From: Rhodeus uyekii
Lineage: Eukaryota > Chordata > Actinopteri > Cypriniformes > Acheilognathidae
Length of the DNA: 64,000 nt
Direction of reading: 5' to 3'
Assembly: GCA_037043235.1 (NCBI GenBank)
Contig: JAWRVZ010000214.1
Location: forward strand, 871,820 to 935,819
Shown here: in pieces, positions 22,659 through 36,436 of the stretch
How positions within the stretch are numbered: position 1 is the first letter of the stretch
How the letters are laid out: each line of letters opens with the position of its first letter
Notes under the pieces: model-generated
Told to the model about the DNA's origin: nothing
Database searches by the model: none
What the model saw: only the letters and a program-made list of their open reading frames with translations
Translations under genes and position numbers: made by a program

Positions 22659-23870
22659 TATACTTATTGTAGTTTTCATTAATATTTTTATATTTTCAGA
22701 TTTCATTCTAATTTCAGTTTTATTTTATTTTAATGAGCTTCTATGAGAGTAATTTTTAATAATGATTTTTTTTACATTTCAATAATTTATTTCATGGTGT
22801 CCTTGAATGTAGTTGGAATGTAACAATGGTGTCAATATTTCTATATAGCTTTAATTTCTTTCCAGTAAAGTTTTAGTTAAACTTTTAATTCATTTCATTG
22901 TATATTGCTCAACATCTATGTTTGCAAGCGTGCAAATATAAACTTTCACATGCACTGATTTCTGCATTCTTTTTCATTTAGTGCATATCTTGAACAAATG
23001 GCTGACTTGTGGTCTGTTTGGTGCTTAACATTCAGTTGAATCATTTGTTTAGAGGCGTTTGACAGTAATTCAATTTCAGAATATTTTATTGTTTGCTGCT
23101 TTATTTACATGTGTGCTGTTTTGAGCCTACATAAATTATTACATTCATAACGGATTATAAAAAAAGAGGAGAAAGAGAAAAATGTGTTTATGTGGACCAT
23201 TTATGTGTAATGTTCAACAAAACAAATAGTACTGTATTATATGAGAGTGAGTGTGTGAGAACAGTACACATGTGAGATGCTGTGTTTCACCGAGTGTGTG
23301 TGTGCGTGTGTGTGTGTATAAGCCCTGCAGGCCTGCTGCTATTTTTAGTGGATGTCTCTCTTCTTTCTTCTCCTACAGTATCTCGTTTTCTCTCTTATAT
23401 CCTTCTTTAATGAATCTCCTCTAACAGTGGCTGACATTACTGAGCAATTTCCGGCACTACCCTGCGGCTCGACACACGAGCAGTTCTGTGTTTGTGCTGT
23501 CTGTTAATTCTAACATGAGATGGATAGTGCAGTTAATTTCATATGTACATATCTCAAAACCATTTACATGTGTGTCATGTCTACTACTTCTAAGTAAAAT
23601 TTTACTTCATTTTCAGTCTGCACAAAAAAAATCTTGTTCTTAATCAGATTCAGCACATAAATCATCTATGGGACATTTAGAAAAAAAAAAATCAATCTGT
23701 TTTCAGGAGTAAACTGTTGTGTTTCAGTGTTGAAGTAAATTCACTTTAATCTGAAATTAAATATACATGAGTGGTAAACTGAGTGATATATGGGTGGTAA
23801 ACTGCTCATGAATGCTCATTATGTGTTTATGTTTATGAATCTAACATCTGTTTCTCTCTCTCTCTTTCAG
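22659..23870 (+). other. Intron sequence without recognised features
   Basis: The last 1.2 kb before the SKYMCPG exon. It holds a short interrupted TG run near 23300 and a long pyrimidine tract leading into the acceptor. No coding or mobile signal seen. Confidence 0.5.
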
Positions 23871-24024
23871 TCATTTCTCTTGTCTCTCATCGAAGTACAT
23901 GTGTCCCGGTGTTCCTGCAGTGATGAGTAACCTTCTTGCCAACATCAATGCCTACTTCGCTCACACAACAACCGCAACCACCAACATTTCAGCCTCAGAC
24001 CGATTCGCAGCATCCAACTTTGGG
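23871..24024 (+). CDS. unc13c: unc13 exon: MUN domain, CLSSKYMCPGVP segment
   Basis: A strong polypyrimidine tract and acceptor tctttcag end at 23870. The donor is GGG|gtttgt at 24025, weaker than consensus. One base plus 51 codons read HFSCLSSKYMCPGVPAVM, then SNLLANINAYFAHTT and SASDRFAASNFG. SKYMCPGVPAVM followed by S-N (rather than S-T) before LLANINAY is one of the features that favours the UNC13C type from memory of the family. ATTNIS is a local variation of the usual TTASTNVS. Confidence 0.96.
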
Positions 24025-25269
<1,245 letters not shown>

Positions 25270-25565
25270 CTAGCCTTTAAATGTTTGGGGTCAGTTTTTG
25301 AAAGAAATCTTATGCTCATCAATATTGCATTTATTTGATCTGAATGTAATTTATTCCTGCGATGTCAAAGCTGAATTTTCAGCATCATTAATTCAGTCTT
25401 CAGTGTCGTATGATCCATCAGAAATCGATTTGTTGCTTCTATTATTCTAAAAGTTGCTTCTAAAAATCTATTATTATGATAAATGTTGAAAACTGTTGCG
25501 CTGCTTCATATTTTTGTGGAAACCGTGATAGATATTTTTTTCCAGGATTTCTTTTCAAAGTGAAA
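25270..25565 (+). repeat. Cyprinid-type interspersed repeat, copy 2
   Basis: The fullest copy of the family: tgtttggggtcagt, gcatttatttgatctg, gtaatttattcctgc, aagctgaattttcagcatca, cttcagtgtcgtatgatcc, tgttgaaaactgttgcgctg and tttttgtggaaaccgtgata follow in order. A local duplication of attctaaaagttgcttcta occurs within it. Confidence 0.75.
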
Positions 25566-25686
25566 GTGAAAGAGAAAGAACGAAAGTAAGGAAAACATGA
25601 GTTTTAAGATAGAGAAAATATGGAATTCAAAGTTTCTAGCATTGCACTTTAAATTAAATGATCAACCCTTCCATTTCGAAAATGTA

Positions 25687-26223
25687 AAAGGCCAATCACG
25701 TACGAATCACTCACAAATCACGCACAGATTGGGTTTGTGCATGCTTGTGCGTCGAGAAATTGACCAAAGTATTCCACGAACATTCGACGCACGCCCGACG
25801 CATGAATCACTGACGGAACGCGTCCAAACACGCACGCTTCACGAACGTTCCACGTAAAAGCACTTTCAGAATCCACATTGTCAGTGGAATGAACGTGATA
25901 CGTGCGCGGTTCATGCGTGATATGAAGGTGGGGCGTCAGTGGACGGGCGCGGTTTCGAACCAGTTCCGACGCATAAGCACTGACGGCCGACGCGTGTCCC
26001 ATGCATAGTCACGCATAAACTACGCTCGCCAACCGAATTTTGAACCGTTCAAAACTCAAAATCACGCACAAACCGCCTTCGACGCACATCCACTTACAAT
26101 CACTGACGGTCCACATTCGTTCCACCAACGAATTACGCATACAACGCACGCTCCGCGCAGAAACGAAAATCTGTGCGTAATTCGTGCGTGATTCATGCGT
26201 TTTCGCTGTGTGACTGGCCCTTA
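25687..26223. mobile_element. CpG-rich element with long inverted termini
   Basis: The left edge (aaggccaatcacgtacgaat then cacgcacaga) is the diverged inverted copy of the right edge (tctgtgcgtaattcgtgcg... tgactggccctt). The interior is full of cgcac/gtgcg/gacgc words and has far more CpG than any neighbour. No transposase frame is seen. TIR length is roughly 45 bp. The target duplication is ambiguous (TAA-like), so I leave the superfamily open; Harbinger or piggyBac-like are possible. Confidence 0.65.
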
Positions 26224-26927
26224 ACCCTTCTATTGTTTCTTAGGTGGGATTATTAAATTAATATCAATGCACCAGTTTGACTAGAATCTGGAGGTATTTA
26301 GTGTATCTGTTTTTAATGGGAATTTCCTATGTCAGTGTCCTTTGACTGGAGGTCTATTCGTGTCTAGAGTGACGTCTTGGGAACTCAATCACATTGGTGT
26401 TATGGCGGATGAATGGAAACCGAGTCTTTCTTTTGGCCGAAGTTTTAAGTTTGAGGTGGGCTTTATGGGAAAACTTGACTTGGACAAGAGACTCTCAACA
26501 GAAAGTTAAAGAAAGAAAATGCAGACGAAATGGAGAAAATTGAGAAAAAAAAGTCATCTCCCTTGACATCTCTTTGTCCGTGTCCTGAGCTTTTAACCTG
26601 AGGTGTATGTCGAGCCTTCTGGAGGAGTTCTGACCAATTAGACGTCGTCGTTAGCTTGGGGTGTGACTATTTATCCTTCTTTCACCATAAATTAAATGCT
26701 ATCTGATTATTCCCATGGTCTCTTAACTTTCCCACTCTTATCAGAGGACAATTTGGACATGATTTACATAGATTTGATTAACACAACAATTAAAGAGATG
26801 AGAAGACATTTACATTGATAGTAAACAACACACACTTTCAATCAACCATTCAATAGTTATAACAATTGCCTGCATTATGTATGATTTAAGTATAATGTTC
26901 ACATCTATATATAATAGAGACGATATA

Positions 26928-28030
26928 CAGTAATACCTCGATATACGAGCATAATCCGTTCCAGGGCGGAGCTCGTAACTCTAATTGCTTGTATCTAGAA
27001 TCATGTTTTCCCATAAGAAATAATAGAAAACACATAAATCCGTTCCAGATCCGTAACAATGGAAGAAAACATGTTTATTTATTTATTGGTAAAGACACAC
27101 ACACACAATTATAGTACATGTATACAGTATAAGGATTTGTGTGATATGAAATAAAATGTTGTTTTAATTATAAGTTTTTACAGACACTAGCGGCAGGTGT
27201 GGAGGAGGGAGGAAGGGGGTTGGTACGTAGACACTTGAGTCCGTACCGTACCTTACACGAACACTACATAACTTACGTTAACTTAAATTAACATAACTAA
27301 ACTTAGATTACGTATTTTTTGTAACTTTTCTATTTTATACTATTGTTTTGCTTGTTTTCTTCCCTTTTCTTTCCTTTTTTCGCCTGACTACCCTCACTTC
27401 CACTTTCACTTGGCACAGACCTTTTAACGAAATACCTATCGAGGGAGATTTGCTTCCATCTCCCTTTAAAAATAAGTAAGGCATGTGTTGTCAAAAAGCG
27501 CCGAAGCATGATCAGTAGATAATTTATCAGGGTGTTTCTTTTCAACAAAATCAGAAACCTTCTGCCACATAGCCATTATTTCCTTATTTTCACTTGTAGA
27601 AATGTTTTCCTCCTGTTCACCCTCCTCCTTGCTACTGCTGAGCTCTTGCAACACCTGCGCATGTTCCATCATCTGCAGCTCGATCAGCTCCTCAGTCCAC
27701 AGTTCCTCCTGATGCTCCTGCTTCTAGATCACTCACGCGGGCACTGCACTCATAATTATCCACAATTTCATGCTTAATTTCCATGGTCATGATGCGTTTC
27801 TTCTTCTCACTACCATCCTAACCACTCACTTTCTTAGAGCTTGTCACTATTATGAAGAATAATGAACAAAATAGAGAGATACTGAAGTGAATGTGCGTTG
27901 GCATCGGCATCAGTACGTGTGCTCATATCTCGAAAATTTACTTGTATCTAGAAGCAAAAATATGCCCGAAGGCTTGCTCGTATCTTGGAATACTCGTATG
28001 TAGGGACGCTCGTATCTTGAGGTATTACTG
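26928..28030 (-). mobile_element. Tigger/pogo element with transposase C-terminal relic
   Basis: CAGTAATACCTCGATATACG and CTCGTATCTTGAGGTATTACTG are inverted ends, each flanked by TA; total 1103 bp. Inside, on the minus strand (about 27340-27680), a frame encodes the end of a pogo-type transposase: an acidic/serine tract, VSDFVEKKHPDKL and RWKQISLDRYF, then a basic tail. The DNA-binding and DDE parts are missing, so it is an internally deleted, non-autonomous copy. Confidence 0.85.
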
Positions 28031-28539
28031 TAGAATTATGCAGTTAAATGATGTTTGATTATAAGTCTGTCTAGCATTGTTTTACATGAATGATCTGATG
28101 CATTTTGATATGTAAAAGGCTGTATCAGGGGTTGTTCTCTGGGGATTTCAATCCTGTGTTTAAGAGGTCAAAAAGAGGTCTTTTGGAAAGATGGTCTGTT
28201 TTGGATCTCTGTCTTGAGGGTCAAATACTACTTGCCGTTTTCCTCTTGGGGCTCAAGTAATGACATCTCAAAACCAATCCATCCTTTAAAAAAAGATGGA
28301 TTGGTTGGGATTACCTTTTTACAAGCAATCTCTGTTTCAGAGTTAGGCTGTTTGAGACTGAATGGTGTCCCAAATAACAGATCATCTGATCGTAGTGTTG
28401 ATTTGGAATGTCTCTGATTTGCTACAAAGCAAGCCTGATTTTGGTTGAATACATGTGGAATTTGTAAAAAACTTGATGTAAAGATAAAGAGCAGGTTCTG
28501 ATTTATGGTATGTCTGCCTGAAGTTTATCATCAGTTTAA

Positions 28540-29830
28540 ATTAGAAAGAGCTTTATTGCCAAGTGTGCTTGCACACACAAGGATTTGAGAATTTGTCTTA
28601 GTGCTGAAGCTTCCAGTGCACATTTACAACACAACATGGACAAACAAACAAAACAAAAATCACTGAAGAGCTCAACACCGAGGCAGCCATTTGCGGCGCC
28701 ATCTTCTCTCCAGAAATACAAGAATGCAGTTTAGCAAGCATTACATAGCAAACACAACAAAACATAGCCTTACATAAACACAACAAACATAATATAACAT
28801 CACACATTACACGTGGTCACGTGGTGGGATTTTTTGTATGGAGTGGGAGAGGAGATAGATAAGGATAAGGACAGGCAGACGGATGGAGGGTGTGTATGGT
28901 GCAAGTTAGTCTGAGATTAATGTGTGAGAATGTAGCCAAAACTTCAGATGTTTTCGAGTTCAGTTCTATGGTTTTGTCCTTGAGGGGAGATAAGGCAGTG
29001 CAGTGCACAGGGAAAGATAGCAGACCAAGCTGTCAGGCTGGCCTCCCAACCGAGAGATTAAAAAATTTTTTTTATCCATTTTGATGATCTTCAGTAATTT
29101 GTCCGGCTCATAATCAATCAATCAGTTCTGGTCCTCAGCGTTCGCATTCGGTCTGTGCAGTTCTCCTGGACATTACGTCCAACCTCATGGCCAGACTGGT
29201 TACAGTCCGTAAAAGTTCACCAATCTGACTTCCGATGGAGCCCACTCTTCCCTGCGTATCCGCAGTCCGGACTGCATTGTTACGGTTCAGTTCCTCAATC
29301 TGTCACTCTCTGATCTAATTCCTTCAAACGGTCACACACAACTCCGAAGCATTTCTTAATTTCCACAGACTGGGTGAATTTGCTTGCAGCTGTCTTACCA
29401 ATCTTCCGATATGTCAGGGCAGTCCCAAAGCCAAAGAATAGGAACCCCGCTATCAATAATCCAATCATATATAAATCTTCCGCATCTTCTACGGACAGAG
29501 CCTCCAGGCACAGGACTTGCCAGTTGTTCCAAGGGTCCATCACGTACCCTGCAGCAAAGGTCCTGTCCGGGCAGGTGGGTTCTCCCGGTGCCCCATTTCT
29601 TTGTGAGAAAATCCTATCGATCGCGCTGATTGACCAGTTAATCAAAGGAACGCAACGCAATCAAAGACACACAGCCACAAACAATGTGAATTCAGTTTCC
29701 TTTGACGTTCTAATGCTTCTTGATCAAAACTCTTGTGATTCCAACCCACTGATGACACAGACAGTTTAATGATCTCCTACCTGAGCAATCTGTTACCAGC
29801 ACACTGGCCTGCCTGAAGCACAACCATATG
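28540..29830 (-). mobile_element. Repeat carrying an LTR-like 3' end and a small membrane-protein frame
   Basis: On the minus strand the block ends near 28548-28600 with ttgccaataaag-type polyadenylation sequence and the cacacaaggattt phrase, which I know as a widespread fish repeat edge. About 0.6-0.9 kb upstream lies a small reading frame (separate entry). Boundaries are approximate and no target duplication was found. It may be a non-autonomous LTR element. Confidence 0.45.
29135..29540 (-). pseudogene. Repeat-embedded small protein: one membrane helix then coiled coil, frame broken
   Basis: From ATG at 29540 an 81-codon frame starts MDPWNNWQVLCLEALSVEDA. It then has a strongly hydrophobic stretch at residues 24-43 (YMIGLLIAGFLFFGFG core) and a charged heptad-like tail to the stop at 29295. 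Just before that stop a different frame (29302-29135, 55 codons plus stop) continues with a coiled-coil-like sequence beginning QIEELNRN, so one indel near 29300 probably truncated a longer protein. I do not recognise a named family. The position inside a repeat suggests a mobile-element gene, not a host gene. The type of membrane insertion cannot be told from sequence alone. Confidence 0.5.
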
Positions 29831-31492
29831 TTCATATCTCTCTCTCCTTTTCTGACATTTCACATCCCTCAAGAGCTTCTGCGCTCTTATTTCTCACCTC
29901 AAACAGCAATAGAGACTTTAAGACCGAAGCAAAGTGTTATTTTAGTTAATCTTTACTGTCACGTTTGATTTCAGATACCTCAGGGAAAATAGAGCTTTTG
30001 ACGCAGATCAGAGTCTGAGAGTTCAGTTTGTATGGTGGACAGTTCACGTGAACTCAAGTAGTTTGTAGTTAATATGAAAATAATCTGTTCTTATATGCAG
30101 TTGTAAAGCAACATTGATGGCATAGAGTTTGTATCCAATCAATTAACAATACTTCTACAGCATTCAGTAATCTTGGTTAAGGTTAATTTCTATATTTACC
30201 AGTAGATGTTCTATCTGTTTACATGGGTTAATTCACTGGTCACAAAAATGCACAAAAATTGTCTGCATGGACTCTGGAAGTACTGTGATTCAAACCCAAA
30301 AATACTGTGAGGAAAGACCTTTGACAGCAAATAAAGTGTGAAAATAGCCTAAATTGATTTGCGCAAGTCCCTGTTTTTTAGTGGTGGTTGTTGACAAACA
30401 GTTCCAGCACTCCATTTCTCGCTTTGAATAATTAGATAGCTGCGGTGAAACACCAGCCAAGAATTACAGCAGTGCCTGACGCTTTGGCATTGATAAAAGT
30501 GCCGTAAGCGTACCTCAGACCGCGGAAGTCTCTCCTCATTCTTACAAAACCAAATCATAACTATTACATAACCATTCCAGCACAAAACTCAGTGACATTT
30601 TATAACTTGCTTTATCTGCCATTAGCACAATCCGACAGAACACAATGCAAAGATGTAGAGGTTACCTTAGCATTCTATTTCTCCAAACTCGTCTTGTGTT
30701 TGAGACCGTCCGCACATGCATGGCCACTTCCTCTCACAGTGTAAATATACTGTGTTCCTTCATGCTAGAGCGAGCAAGCTGATAGCTTTACAGGCCAAGA
30801 ACACATTTTCTCTGCCTGCTGCGAGCTTTGCTCATGCTGCTAAATTATGATATATTTTGTCATTGGTGCTTATGACGATGGAGCACGTTTCGGTTATTAA
30901 TATTGCTGCATAATGCTGCTGGGTGGATGAAGATGACTCATGTTGACATGTCTTTAACCATCGATCTCTGCCAAAGCTTCTCCATTAGAGTAAAAGGCCA
31001 TTTGAAATATTAACAGGTGAAACATCCACCATCACGAGGAAACAGCAATTCAGTCAGATCTTACTCGCATGAAAACTGATCTTATGTTGTACCTAATATT
31101 TATGCATGCTATATGCTATTTTTATGCTCATTAGAGTATTGTGTTTAGGGTTGGATATTGTTTGAATTTTAGATCTTCTGATTATGCTTATCAATTCTGA
31201 TTCTTATTGATTCCAATAAGGTAAAAACAAAAAACATTTAGATTTCAAACATATTTTTTCTGTCTTTTTGCAAAACATGTTCAAAACGTGTAGCCTAAAG
31301 AACACACACAAGAACCAGAGCAAAAACAGCTAGCCTAACTAATATAAATTACAAACACTATTATAGACAAGTAAAAAAATAATAATATAAGAATAAATAA
31401 ACTTATTAGCAAGTGTTTAGCTCAGGTGTTTACATTCACTTAAAAGAATACTGACTGAAATTTTGAAGTAATCTGGTGTGTATTTGTCCATT
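29831..31492 (+). other. Intron sequence without recognised features
   Basis: A/T-rich sequence between two repeats. A 78-codon minus frame at 30349-30585 has no recognisable domain. Nothing else is supported. Confidence 0.45.
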
Positions 31493-31903
31493 TGTTACAT
31501 TCGAGGACGTGTGCGATGCGGGGACAGGACGAGGACTTAAGGGACTTAAATACCCTTTATTCAAAGCCACGAAAAACCGAAAGACTGATAAACCGAAAGA
31601 CTGATAAACAAACCAAAAACTTAACAGTGCAAAAATACGGAATACTTAGAGGGACAAGGGGACACGGGGACACGGGGACAGGACAGGACACGACACGGCA
31701 CCTACACACTCATAACATCCAAATAGCAACTTCAACAAGAGACAAAGACATGGGAACACAGGAGGGTATATATTGACAAACACAGGATTAGGAACAGCTG
31801 ACGAGACTTAGGCAGTGATTAGACACAGATGGGAGCATGCAGGACCTGGAAGATACATAAAGGGACCTGGAAGGGAACAACGTGACAAGACAAGACCGTG
31901 ACA
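31493..31903 (-). mobile_element. LTR-like repeat, - orientation
   Basis: Reverse complement of the 19.4-kb LTR. It begins tgttacattcgaggacgtg and ends gaccgtgaca; flanks are CCATT and GCATT (four of five match). It contains short tandem gggacac units near 31655-31685. A tttatt at about 31557-31562 is the complement of AATAAA. Confidence 0.7.
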
Positions 31904-32467
31904 GCATTCAAGCGCAAGAATACTTGAATGTAAACTCAAGTTAATATTCACACAGTATCTGAGACATGTTTTTTGTATGCTCACTTCAGATGCGTTTGGA
32001 GCACAGACAATTTTGTACTCTTTTGCGTTTCCTTTCTTTTAAATGGTTTAAAATCACATTAAATAGTTTTCCTTATCCTAACTCCACACCCACACCAAAT
32101 CCTAAAACTACATATACTGTGGATAATTAATAATCTGGCGGGGGTGCAACCGGTTCTCAATACTGAACCTTAATTACATTGTTAAATTAGCAACTTAGTA
32201 ACATCAAACTCTAATGGAATAAACTGAAATAAGTCTATAGCCACATCTATCATCTTAATTTTGATAATCTGTACTTATTTGGGATCTTTGTGTAAGTAAA
32301 AACTTCACGTTTTGCAGGTTATTACAATTTATTTTTGCTGAGCTAATGTGAGGTCTTTTCGCTTACCTCTTAAACATCCATATTCATCAAATATACAGCC
32401 ACAACTGTAATCTTAATATTTTTATCATCAAATTCAAATCTAATTTGATTTTATCCCGTGTTTGCAG

Positions 32468-32557
32468 GATAACTTCCCTGCTGGAAATCCAGAGAGACTC
32501 CAGGATTTAAAATCAACCGTTGACCTGCTGACGAGCATCACCTTTTTCAGGATGAAG
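32468..32557 (+). CDS. unc13c: unc13 exon: MUN domain, SITFFRMK segment
   Basis: Acceptor tttgcag ends at 32467; donor gtaaga starts at 32558. Thirty complete codons (90 nt, phase 0 to 0) encode DNFPAGNPERLQDLKSTVDL then LTSITFFRMK, almost invariant among Munc13s. DNF where mammalian paralogs have NNF is conservative. A CA-rich stretch begins about 20 bp inside the downstream intron. Confidence 0.96.
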
Positions 32558-32577
32558 GTAAGACACTCTCACTCTCT

Positions 32578-32595
32578 TACACACACAAACACTCT

Positions 32596-32626
<31 letters not shown>

Positions 32627-32684
32627 ACACAGAATTATGCAAGCTTTTCAACTGTAATTAAAGCAGTGTGACTCAGCACTATGA

Positions 32685-32720
<36 letters not shown>
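32578..32720 (+). repeat. Two (CA)n microsatellites
   Basis: Imperfect CA tracts at 32578-32632 and 32692-32720, beginning about 20 bp downstream of the SITFFRMK exon donor. CA repeats this close to a 5' splice site can bind hnRNP L and affect exon use. Confidence 0.95.
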
Positions 32721-32722
<2 letters not shown>

Positions 32723-35519
32723 AAAAACCCCTCATGCATTTCATGAAAGAGAATTCTTTCAAATAAAAATATGAATGAACCCATCAGGGGTTTTTATGCA
32801 GTCAAAACATTATCACAGTTTTTGTTCAGTGTGAAGGAATTTCCTGCATTAAGTTGTCAAATATATTAAAGAAGAAAATAGTAATATATAAACACTCTTC
32901 AATAAACTTATTTCAACAAACTATTTTAAATATATTTAGATACTATTTATATCTCACTCCAAAATCAGAAAGACAAATAAGATCCTTTATTTGCATTATT
33001 ATTGTCATTGTTGTTGTTAGTTTCATGACAAATAAGCACATTTTCTCCTAAATTCTTCCCCATTTCTAATTCTTATTACACCAGCATCAATTGATCATGA
33101 TGTATAAATACTTTGAAATTGAAATAATATAGTACTATTTATTCTACATTTCACAACATTATTAGAGTAATGATAAGATCCCTGAATAGTCATAACAAAT
33201 AAAAAGTTTTATTTTCTTTATGTGTTTTGGGGCTAAAATATAACCCTGCCAAGGTCTTGACTATTTATTTATTTTTTCTGTAATTTAGCCTGATTGTGAA
33301 AATCTGATATATTTCATTCATTCATTCACAGCCGTTCTGATACAGATCTCGTTTTGATTGTCTCGAGTGTCAATGATCTGCTAATCACAGCTTTGCTGAT
33401 AAGAGTCCTGCATTGAGAGAGTTCTGATGTGTTTTATTTCAGCGAGCACAGATGAAATGAATATATTCACCGATTGTTTTCATCTATGTTCTGCTTCATC
33501 AGCTCCAAATATAAAGCTACACTGCTTTGCAGTTTGTAACTGAAAAAAAAAAAAAAAAAAAAAAATCACCAGCGCTGCAGGGATTCTATGATTTCTCATT
33601 CGTTTGGATGGAATTAAAAAATCTTTTGGCTCTTGAAATATGTACTTGAGTCAAATTTATTTGAGCACAATAACAAGAACCACTTGTTCTGGGGGTCTCA
33701 TGGCAATACAAACGCCTTTGACATATAGCTCAGTTCTGTGTGTGCCTTTTTTGAAAAGTCATGAGTGCGGCGATTTCTCGCTCTTGGGGAGCCAAACAAT
33801 GTATCTGGAAATGTATTCAGAGCAAAAGTGCTTGTAAAATCGCACTACTCAGAGCTGTAGGTTCCTTAGGGGAACAAACCGGACATACTTTATACGAGAT
33901 CACAGCAGGAATTGGCCCCTGCTATTAGTTCACTGAGCTTGATTCTCTGTTTGTAGGCATTTTAATATATGAGTATTGTAATTCCAGGTCAATAAGAGTT
34001 GTAAAAAAGACATCAAATCCTATACAAAGAATAAACAGTGATTGATTTGTTTTGCTTGCTTTCTCCTCCCAGGCTATCAAAGCTCATTTACACAGACCTG
34101 CACACATTTTCTATTGAGTTTTGTTAAATGTAGTCAGTGTTGAGAAACTTAGACGTTGACAGCTATTGGCCACAATCAAACAGCATGCAAGTAGGCAAAT
34201 AAATACATAATTTTGACCTTTATTCAAACGTCTGTGCCATTAAACCACATTTTATTATTAACCCATTAACTGTTCCCTGTATTATGCATTATTAATTGCT
34301 TCCTGACATATTTCAGAATGAAATGACACGAGTCAAGCTTAAGTAGCTAGCAGCATTTGTGAACTTGCATGGAATATGTTTCGGGACTTTGATGTAGACA
34401 GATAATGTTTTATTCAAAACTTTATGTGGGTCAATGATGATGTTCATTTTTGTTTTGGTTTAGATCAATGGACGTATTAAAAACTACATTCAAAATGCAA
34501 TTCTTAAAAATGTGAGGACTGTACTGAAGGGGTTTTGTGTTATTTTAGAAAATATTAATTTATTAAAATATATAATATTAATGTAATACATTTGTTTTAA
34601 TATAATAATATAATATTTAATATAATAATTTTGTATTAATATGTTATTTATTATTATATATATATATGGAGGAAACCATTTTGTTTTGATATGACAAGAA
34701 AACCATACAACTGGAAATTACATCACAGTCACTATAGACCCTTGCGATTTTAAGTTTATTTTTTTTAAATAATCTAAGTACTTGGCTTATATTTTTATAA
34801 GATTTGTTATCTGTTCTTTGTTTGTCATTTAACCACATGTAGATTTGATGTGTGATTTTGATTTGAGCTGCAAGAATTAAGGAGTGTGTTTGGAGAAGGC
34901 TTGAGGAGATTGTCACATCCACACGCGCGCACACACACACAAATACTCAAACCTAGTTCTATCAGTTCAATAACCAGGCCTTGCATCTGATAAAAAGCGC
35001 TTTGTCATTTTAATGACTGACAGCTAGAGTGGTCTGAACTGGCAAATCAGTGAAACGCGGCTAAAGAGGCAGAGGAAACCCCGCCCATCAAGAGAACACC
35101 GCCAGGCAGAGAATAAAAACTCCAACTGTCACAATGCATTATGGGTAATGGAAGAGTGCCCATGCTAGGGCGATGTTTATTCCTCCCCGTAGCATCCGCA
35201 TTCAGAAACACCAACACGACAGGCAGAGGAATGGGACACATTACATAAGGCAAAAGAAGTACATTCTAATGTATTTTCTGATGCTAGTCATTTACATATT
35301 CTGCAGGAGTGTTTTCAGTATCTTCTTCTGCTCCCGTAAAAGGAAAGAAATAAGTCCACAATATAAAAACTGAAATAGAGAGAAAAATGTATATGTGTGT
35401 GTGGTGTGTATGTGCTTGTCTCTAATTATTGGAAAAAGTGAGAGACTTTCAGATCATCCAGAAGTGTTTGTCCTCCTTATATGAACGATTCCTCAGATCT
35501 TATTTGTTGTTGAGAAGAG
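32721..35519 (+). other. Intron sequence without recognised genes
   Basis: Contains a poly-A run of about 24 at 33542-33565 and AT-rich DNA at 34560-34670. The stretch 35050-35230 is less A/T-rich, with no clear identity. No coding similarity. Confidence 0.5.
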
Positions 35520-35875
35520 CAGTGTTTTTCAATCTTTTTTGAGCCGTTACATTTTTTTATTGAAAAAATAAATAAATAAATCACAAGGAACACCACCAAC
35601 CGAAAATGTTAAAAAATGAAACTCTGTAGACTATATTAACAATATACAGTCATTCTTATCTAAGTGTCTTGAATGGGAATCCAAATAAACACCTTTTATT
35701 TAAGGTTTTATTTAACACTAATTATTTCAGGATTAATTAGTTTTCAAAAATTGTTTTTAGACCAATTAGGTAAAATTGAATAATTTTCCACGGCACACCT
35801 GATGATCTCTCACGGCAGATCTCTCACGATCTCTCACGGACTAGTGTACCGCGGCCCAGTGGTTGAAAAACACTG
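35520..35875. mobile_element. hAT-type MITE, sibling of the 15.0-kb element
   Basis: Ends CAGTGTTTTTCAATC and GGTTGAAAAACACTG are inverted repeats. Flanks are GAGAAGAG (35512-35519) and GAGTAGAG (35876-35883), an 8-bp duplication with one change. The interior (ccacggcacacctgatgatc) matches the reverse complement of the start of the 15.0-kb copy, without its C-rich minisatellite. Confidence 0.88.
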
Positions 35876-36436
35876 GAGTAGAGCTGTGCTGGTATGTTAC
35901 TAAGTGATGAAAGTGATTAAAGTGATTAAAGTGTGTTTGCTAAAGTGCTGCATGTGGTTGCCAGGGCATTATTATATGGTTGCTAAGTAATTAGTTAGTA
36001 TGAGTTGCAATACTATGCTGCAAAGCAGTTGCTTCAGAGTTCTGGGGCCAGTTGCATAAACCACTAAGACTTGTCTTACAATTTTGTCATCACATTTCTT
36101 TTTCTTTATGAATGTTCATAACTTTTTTTTTAATCGGTTACATAAAAATGTAGATTGGCCTAATTTGAAAATAAGACTGACTGCCTCTTGGATAACTGCT
36201 AGTGGGTGATACTAAATCTTACGACACTAATTATGTCCCAAATTACATACAATACACTATGCACTTATACACTATGTACATATGTACTATGTGCTCAACC
36301 ATGTAGTGTATGTGCTTTATACGGTTATTTTCCACATTGGAAAATTGGTTCAATTCAACATTGGTGATTGATAGCCCCCTCAACATGACAGTTGAGTGCC
36401 TGAATTGTCCAGCATTAAATACAGTAGAGTTAAATA

